Shown here one piece after another: positions 59,317-64,000 of a stretch of 64,000 bases of DNA. Position 1 is the stretch's first letter, and every line of letters begins with the position of its first letter. The translations under genes and the position numbers were made by a program. The stretch is taken from positions 124,001 to 188,000 of the forward strand of contig JBEONO010000001.1 of assembly GCA_040544425.1 (NCBI GenBank). Direction: 5' to 3'. Origin of the DNA: Solimicrobium sp040544425 (lineage in GTDB: Bacteria > Pseudomonadota > Gammaproteobacteria > Burkholderiales > Burkholderiaceae_D). The notes beneath the pieces are model-generated. The model saw only the letters and a list, made by a program, of their open reading frames with translations, did not search any database and was not told the origin of the DNA.

Positions 59317-60666
59317 ATGCAGAGATTTACAGTCTGGTTTGCCAGCGGCGTGTTGAAAGAGGCCATCTGGTCAATTCTGCCGGTCCTGATCTTGGGATTG
59401 GCCGCTGCCTGGGCAGCCTATCACTACATTGATCCGGCGCCACCTCGACGTCTGGTGATTCTGACCGGGACGGAAGACAGTTCGTATCAGGATTTCGCCA
59501 AAAGTTATAAGGAAATTCTCGCTGAGGATGGCATCGAACTGGTCATCAGACAGTCCAATGGCGCGCTTGATAATCACCAGCGTTTGCGCGACCCCAATTC
59601 GGACGTTGATTTGGGTTTTCTGCAGGATGGATTAAATGAACCTGCTCCGCAAGATCAAGTTGAGCCGACATCATTGGGCAGTGTTTCATATGAGCCCTTG
59701 TGGGTGTTTTATCGCGGCAAGCAAACCATCACCCGATTTACAGAGCTGGTCGGCAAGAAAATGGCGATTGGTCGGGACGGTTCGGGTACCAAATTGTTGG
59801 CCACCCGGCTGTTGGCGGCAAACGGCGTCACGGGTGAGAACAGCAAACTACAGGCGATCGGTCGGGACGAAGCTGCATCGCAACTTCTCGCCGGCAAGCT
59901 GGATGCGGTCTTCATTATTGGCGAACCTGACTCGCCGCTCGTCCACCAACTCGTCGCAGCCCCCCAGATCCGCATTCTCAACCTGGACCAGGCTGCTGCT
60001 ATCGTCAGGCATTTTCCTTATTTGCACGAGTTGCGCATTCCGCATGGTTTGGTCGATATCCGTCACAATTTACCGGCCGAAGACATTACTTTGCTGGCGA
60101 CCACCACCACACTCGCAGCGCGCGATTCAGTCCATCCGGCATTGATTTCATTGGTGATGAAGGCCATGCATGAAACGCATTCCGAGGCGGGCCTGCTACA
60201 TACCGCGAATGAATTCCCATCTCCTAAAGATGTCGATCTGGAGTTGAGCAAGGACGCCGAACATTATTACAAATCGGGCCCACCGTTATTACAGCGCTAT
60301 CTGCCGTTCTGGCTGGCGACATTGCTTGACCGAGCTGCGCTGATCCTGATTCCTCTGCTCGCTGCCTTGATTCCCTTGATGCGCGCCATCCCGCAGATCT
60401 ATAACTGGCGCATACGCCGTCATATTTATCGCTGGTATGGTGAGCTCAATTTTCTGGAAACGCAGATGCGTGACAGTCCCGCGCAGATGGAAATGAGTTC
60501 TGTGATGAAGCAACTTGACACGATTGAGCAAAAGGTCCGGCAGGCCAGGTTGCCATTGACGTTTGCTGAACACGCCTATTCATTGCAGGAGCATATTGAT
60601 TTTGTGCGCCGCAGGATGCTCAAATCTGAAATGACACCGACCCAACCGGAGTCGGAAGTCAGTTGA
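59317..60666 (+). CDS. TAXI-family TRAP-type solute-binding membrane protein
   Basis: 449 residues. An N-terminal uncleaved TM (AIWSILPVLILGLAAAWAAY) anchors a periplasmic TAXI-type binding domain (LVILTGTEDSSYQDFAKSYKEIL, GFLQDGLN, SVSYEPLWVFYRG, IGRDGSGTKLLATRLLAANG). A C-terminal TM (AALILIPLLAALIPLMRAI) is followed by about 75 cytosolic residues (RWYGELNFLETQM...). The membrane-tethered form with a long cytosolic tail is a known TAXI subtype; no TRAP permease is adjacent, so ligand and partner are unknown. RBS AGGGA lies about 11 nt upstream. Confidence 0.8.
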   Translation: MQRFTVWFASGVLKEAIWSILPVLILGLAAAWAAYHYIDPAPPRRLVILTGTEDSSYQDFAKSYKEILAEDGIELVIRQSNGALDNHQRLRDPNSDVDLGFLQDGLNEPAPQDQVEPTSLGSVSYEPLWVFYRGKQTITRFTELVGKKMAIGRDGSGTKLLATRLLAANGVTGENSKLQAIGRDEAASQLLAGKLDAVFIIGEPDSPLVHQLVAAPQIRILNLDQAAAIVRHFPYLHELRIPHGLVDIRHNLPAEDITLLATTTTLAARDSVHPALISLVMKAMHETHSEAGLLHTANEFPSPKDVDLELSKDAEHYYKSGPPLLQRYLPFWLATLLDRAALILIPLLAALIPLMRAIPQIYNWRIRRHIYRWYGELNFLETQMRDSPAQMEMSSVMKQLDTIEQKVRQARLPLTFAEHAYSLQEHIDFVRRRMLKSEMTPTQPESEVS

Positions 60667-60718
60667 ATGCGGGTGATTGATCAGTGTTTGACCAGGTCGG
60701 CACTGGCAGGAGAGTGAG

Positions 60719-61696
60719 TCAGCTCCGTGCCAGCAAGGCAGAAATGCCGATAAAGGCCGGGTAAGCCTCGGTAATCACATAGGTGGGAATATGATTCAGG
60801 TATTCGGCAAACCGTCCTTTTTGCACAAACCGTTGCCGGAAATTGGACTGATCGAAAAATTGTCCGAGGCGCGGCACGATCCCACCGCCGATATAAATCC
60901 CACCCTTGGCGCCAAGTACCACCGCCAGATTGCTGGCCATGGAACCCAATATTTCACAAAAGGTGGACAGCGTTTCGGTACACAGCGGGCATTCGTTACT
61001 CAGACCGCGCCGGGTAATTTCTGGCGTGTCGATTTCTTCCGGTTCCAGATTCTGGCGCGCTGCCAGAGCCTGATAAATCAATTGGATACCGGAGCCAGAC
61101 ATCAGACGTTCGCTCGACACATGGCTGAAGCGCTGCAGCGCAAATTGAAGGATATCGATTTCACGTTGATTGATCGGTGAAAACGAGGTGTGGCCACCTT
61201 CGCTGTCCAGCGCCACCCAGCCGTCACTGGTTGGAACCAGTCCCGATACACCCAGGCCAGTGCCCGCGCCCAACAGGCCAATGGCTGCATTGGCTTGCGC
61301 TTGTCCTTCACCAACCTGGTAGCGCTGCGTTGCATCGAGATGTGGCAGCGCCATTGCCAGGGCGGTGAAATCATTGACCACCAGCAGTGGCTCAAAATTG
61401 AATTCATTCTGCACGGCCTGAATTGAAAATGACCAGTGATGATTGGTCATCTTGACCATGTCGCTATTGACCGGATTGGCAATCGCGATACCGGCTTTTT
61501 TTACCTCGGCGGCACCGGCGTCCAGTGCCAGCGGATGCTGCAGGTAGGCGCGGATCGCATCCGAGATGGTTGGATAATCGGCACATTTGAGTACCTGGAT
61601 CGCGGAAAACTTTTGCGGTTCCAGTTCCAGGGCAAAGCGGGCGTTGGTGCCACCGATATCAGCGATCAGGGAAGGAAAGTTGGATTGCTTGCTCAT
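60719..61696 (-). CDS. glk: Glucokinase (bacterial Glk type)
   Basis: ATP-dependent glucose kinase. Phosphate-1 IADIGGTNARFAL, AIANPV, the catalytic VVNDFTALAMALP (Asp), GAGTGLGVSGL and GGIYIGGGIVPRLGQFF. It is 325 residues, like E. coli Glk. It is divergent from the sugar-type solute-binding gene at 62236, suggesting a joint role in sugar uptake and activation. Confidence 0.93.
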   Translation of the reverse strand: MSKQSNFPSLIADIGGTNARFALELEPQKFSAIQVLKCADYPTISDAIRAYLQHPLALDAGAAEVKKAGIAIANPVNSDMVKMTNHHWSFSIQAVQNEFNFEPLLVVNDFTALAMALPHLDATQRYQVGEGQAQANAAIGLLGAGTGLGVSGLVPTSDGWVALDSEGGHTSFSPINQREIDILQFALQRFSHVSSERLMSGSGIQLIYQALAARQNLEPEEIDTPEITRRGLSNECPLCTETLSTFCEILGSMASNLAVVLGAKGGIYIGGGIVPRLGQFFDQSNFRQRFVQKGRFAEYLNHIPTYVITEAYPAFIGISALLARS

Positions 61697-62235
61697 GCCT
61701 GTCCTGCGCGCTGGTCAGTGTCAGGATCGACAGATCTGGCTGTCGATGTGGCAGGCGCAGCAGTGGTGCTTGAGCAGACGCGGCAGGTGATTCTGGTTTG
61801 GATAAATGTGCTGTACACGATGGTATCTGGTCCGGTTAATTCTGTTATGCAGCGTCGCATTGCTATGCCGCCATTTCTTATCAGACCGGGATTTTATCAC
61901 CGAAAGTCACGGCTTCAAGCATTTCCCCTGCAGGTATGTCAGTAGTCGCTTCTTTTTTGCAGACCGGTTTGCGGAAAACCCATTTTTATTCAACAAAAAA
62001 CTACAGGCGGTCCGCCGGAGGGAGATGATTATTTTAATTAACATATTGAATTTAAACGGTTTTTATTCCCGAGGCGCAGCGTGATAGCGCTTGACTCAAA
62101 CTACAGTACCGCCACGCCCAAATTTATAAAAATGCGCTTATCCGTCCTGTCGTGCACAGCTGGTCAACGTTGTCATTCCACTTGGGCAATCAGTTGGGCT
62201 ATAGTGTCTGCCGAGACAACCGAGGAGATTCCCAA
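61697..62235. promoter_or_regulatory. Divergent glk / solute-binding protein control region
   Basis: 539 bp between divergent genes with no credible coding sequence. A possible -10 (TATAGT, 62200-62205) lies 30 nt upstream of the GTG at 62236, with a poor -35 (TTCCAC, spacer 18). No sugar-regulator operator was recognised. Confidence 0.4.
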
Positions 62236-63621
62236 GTGAAGGCAAATCAAGTATTGGCAGGAGCAGTTGTAAAAACAAAAATAGCCTGTATTGCGCGCCG
62301 TGTTTGGACAAAACCCGGGACCAAACCCGGGACCAAACCCGGGACCTTACCAGGGACCTTACTCGTTTTGTCGACTCTGCTGCCGCTCGCCCAAGCGCAG
62401 GCACAATCTGTCGCAGCCAGTGCCCGACCACAACCAGCGTCGACTGTTCAGGTTGTAAGGGCCTGGAAGTCGAACGGCGAGCGCAAAGCGGTTGAAGTGC
62501 TTGCCACGCGGCTGGCTCAGGAAAATATCATATGGCGCGACCTCGTGATGCCGGGAGACAGTCCGGACACGATGCTGAAAAGCGGAGCGGGCCTGTCAGA
62601 TATGTTTCTGGTCAACGGTTCACGGATTGGCAGCTGGTATAACCAGGGCTTGCTGGCCGAATTCAAATCCGCGTCTGGCTCCCGAAAGGGCAATGGCGAA
62701 AAATGGGATAAATCATTTTTTCCGGCAGTCGAGGACAGGGTGCACAGCAAGGGTCAGCTGGTGGCGATTCCGCTTGGCATTCATCGCATGAACCTGCTGC
62801 TTTACAACCGTCAGGTGTTTGACAATGCCGGCCTGCGTGCTCCGCAAAACTGGGATGAATTTAAGGTTGTCGCCAATCAATTGCAAAAGCTGGGCGTTGT
62901 GCCACTGGCGCAAAGCACCGAACCATGGCAATTGGCTGCGCTGTTTGAGGCAGTGCTGCTGTCAGAGTCGTCGCCCGAATTTTATCGACGTACCTTTATC
63001 GACCACGACCCGTCAACCTATTCCGATACCCGCTTTGCGCGCGCCTTGCTGCGCCTGCGCATCCTGAAAAAATTCATGCAATCGCCACAGAAACCATTGA
63101 GCTGGACCGATACCCTGAAATTGGTCACTGCGGGCAATGCCGGGATGGTGGTCATGGGTGACTTTGCCAAGGGTGAATTGAACGCCCAAGGCTATACTAC
63201 CGACATTAATTTCAGCTGTAGCGCCGTGCCGAACACCGCGAAGTACCATATTTACAGCATCGACACCCTGGTCATGTTCAAGCAGAATAAATTGCAGCCT
63301 GAGCTGGCCGACCGGCTCGCCCAGTTGCTGGTGTCCCCGAATGTGCAGGCTGACTACAACATCGCCAGCGGCTCAATCTCGGTGTTGCGCAATGCCGATC
63401 AGGTAAAAATGGACAGTTGTGCCCGCAGTTCGTGGAAAGTGTTCGCGGAAGGCAGCGCGGTGCAGGTTCCCAGTCTGGCGTATGAGATGGCAGGCGACAG
63501 TGCCGTCAAGGACGCGCTGGTCAATGAAGTTGTGCGATTTTTTATGAATGACACGATTCCGGTTGGCGAGACTTTGCACCGGCTGGCCGCACTTGCCCGC
63601 GCCCGACCGAAGGCCACCTAG
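62236..63621 (+). CDS. ABC-type sugar solute-binding protein
   Basis: 461 residues from the GTG at 62236 (RBS GAGGAG, 9 nt before). The N-terminus is peculiar: basic, then four TKPGT/LPGT units from a 12-bp tandem repeat, then a hydrophobic stretch (LLVLSTLLPLAQAQAQ) ending in a plausible signal cleavage. Mature domain: VVRAWKSNGERKAVEVLATRLAQ, GIHRMNLLLYNRQVFDNAGLRAPQNWDEF, MVVMGDFAKGELNAQGY, AVPNTAKYHIYSIDTLVMF, typical of family-1 binding proteins for sugars. No permease or ATPase follows in the window. The TAG stop is part of the palindromic element at 63618. Confidence 0.82.
   Translation: MKANQVLAGAVVKTKIACIARRVWTKPGTKPGTKPGTLPGTLLVLSTLLPLAQAQAQSVAASARPQPASTVQVVRAWKSNGERKAVEVLATRLAQENIIWRDLVMPGDSPDTMLKSGAGLSDMFLVNGSRIGSWYNQGLLAEFKSASGSRKGNGEKWDKSFFPAVEDRVHSKGQLVAIPLGIHRMNLLLYNRQVFDNAGLRAPQNWDEFKVVANQLQKLGVVPLAQSTEPWQLAALFEAVLLSESSPEFYRRTFIDHDPSTYSDTRFARALLRLRILKKFMQSPQKPLSWTDTLKLVTAGNAGMVVMGDFAKGELNAQGYTTDINFSCSAVPNTAKYHIYSIDTLVMFKQNKLQPELADRLAQLLVSPNVQADYNIASGSISVLRNADQVKMDSCARSSWKVFAEGSAVQVPSLAYEMAGDSAVKDALVNEVVRFFMNDTIPVGETLHRLAALARARPKAT
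62311..62358 (+). repeat. 12-bp tandem repeat in the signal region
   Basis: Three identical copies of AAACCCGGGACC and a fourth diverged copy (TTACCAGGGACC), coding KPGT-type units between the basic part and the hydrophobic core of the signal peptide. The centre CCCGGG is palindromic. Confidence 0.92.
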
Positions 63622-63784
63622 GAGTGTGCGCGGCAGAACTGAATCGGCTGCAAAACCGCCTGAGCGGTCCATATCTCGCCTATTTTTTAGTCAATACATT
63701 AAGTATTGACGTAAAAAATAGGCAAAATCTGTGCTCGCTCAGCCGATTTTTCGCTTCGATTCGTTCTACCGCGCAGACTCCTAG
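63618..63784. repeat. 167-bp palindromic element (MITE-like) between convergent genes
   Basis: Each end reads CTAGGAGT...TGCGCGG.AGAAC and the two arms stay complementary, with scattered mismatches, into a central perfect hairpin (GCCTATTTTTTA... and GTCAATAC/GTATTGAC). Both flanking genes end in the TAG inside the CTAG tips. The structure would fold into a long hairpin with U-rich parts and may serve as a bidirectional terminator. Ends, size and symmetry suggest a non-autonomous transposon-derived repeat; no family was identified. Confidence 0.85.
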
Positions 63785-64000
63785 AGGTGCAACTTGACGA
63801 AAACCTTGGCATCGTTGACTGTTTTGAACACAGTCAGATTTAATGCCGCATCAGCAAACGCGTTCATGAATTGACTGGTCATGAGCTGGGCGCCTTCAAC
63901 CGTATCGTCAATGACCATGGTTGTGATCACGGACAGCAAATTGGCGCGACCCAAGGTCGAGAGGTATTCGGTCAATGCTTCCAGAGATTCAGGCGAAGCC
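63781..64000 (-). CDS. Hypothetical protein, C-terminal part (cut by window edge)
   Basis: The minus-strand frame is open from the right edge to TAG at 63781-63783. Visible residues (SPESLEALTEYLSTLGRANLLSV... to ...VNDAKVFVKLHL) show no family I can name, with a helical and then beta-strand character. Its stop codon lies in the palindromic element. The real start is beyond 64000. Confidence 0.5.
   Translation of the reverse strand, partial: ASPESLEALTEYLSTLGRANLLSVITTMVIDDTVEGAQLMTSQFMNAFADAALNLTVFKTVNDAKVFVKLHL

Overview
The window reads as chromosome of a betaproteobacterium, most likely order Burkholderiales and plausibly family Oxalobacteraceae. The reasons are an aceE-aceF-lpdA cluster in which E3 carries its own lipoyl domain, an RNase E with a long Arg/Ala/Val-rich tail, a CcoI/CcoS copper-maturation pair, a PEP-CTERM protein, a CysB-type regulator and an etfBA operon with a FadP-like operator. 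This placement comes from gene content and protein resemblance only; no database search was run. Most of the window is ordinary housekeeping chromosome with short accessory stretches.

Layout. 1-5050: pyruvate dehydrogenase complex (aceE cut by the left edge) closed by a terminator. 5.2-9.9 kb: family 8 glycosyltransferase, tRNA-Gly(CCC), a secreted HAF-repeat/PEP-CTERM protein and the tRNA-modification genes trmB and mnmH. 9.8-12.4 kb: ccoS and ccoI on the minus strand, with the N-terminal metal-binding domain of CcoI cut off by an in-frame stop. 12.9-18.6 kb: a minus-strand Rieske-HAD-rluC operon divergent from rne. 18.6-21.5 kb: an unknown gene, waaC and a phosphohexomutase for envelope sugars. 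21.7-28.4 kb: secreted and unknown proteins, a DUF5329 pseudogene and an Opu-type compatible-solute ABC transporter. 28.5-34.6 kb: glnS, two odd accessory genes (pentapeptide-like protein and a poly-serine zinc-protease-like protein), a CoA-transferase and a phosphodiesterase. 34.7-41.7 kb: alaS, tusA, etfBA and an acyl-CoA dehydrogenase. 42.3-44.6 kb: the rpsP-rimM-trmD-rplS ribosomal operon.

The most striking structure is at 44587-48892: a 4.3-kb insertion with perfect 24-bp terminal inverted repeats (up to 26 bp by another reading), flanked by a direct duplication of target sequence and lying inside the intrinsic terminator of rplS. It carries a long zinc-ribbon transposase-like protein, two small minus-strand genes and a PD-(D/E)xK nuclease related to HsdR N-termini. 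Removing it and one copy of the duplication restores a perfect terminator hairpin between rplS and the CoA-pyrophosphatase gene. This is my best candidate for an undescribed system.

48.9-64 kb: CoA pyrophosphatase, a CobD/CbiB-like membrane protein, DUF29, an acyltransferase-PAS-histidine kinase fusion, DUF3579, prfC, an exported phosphatase/phospholipase C, a CysB-like regulator, lrgAB, a TAXI-type solute-binding protein, glucokinase and a sugar-type binding protein. A 167-bp palindrome near the right edge supplies the TAG stop codons of both genes that converge on it.
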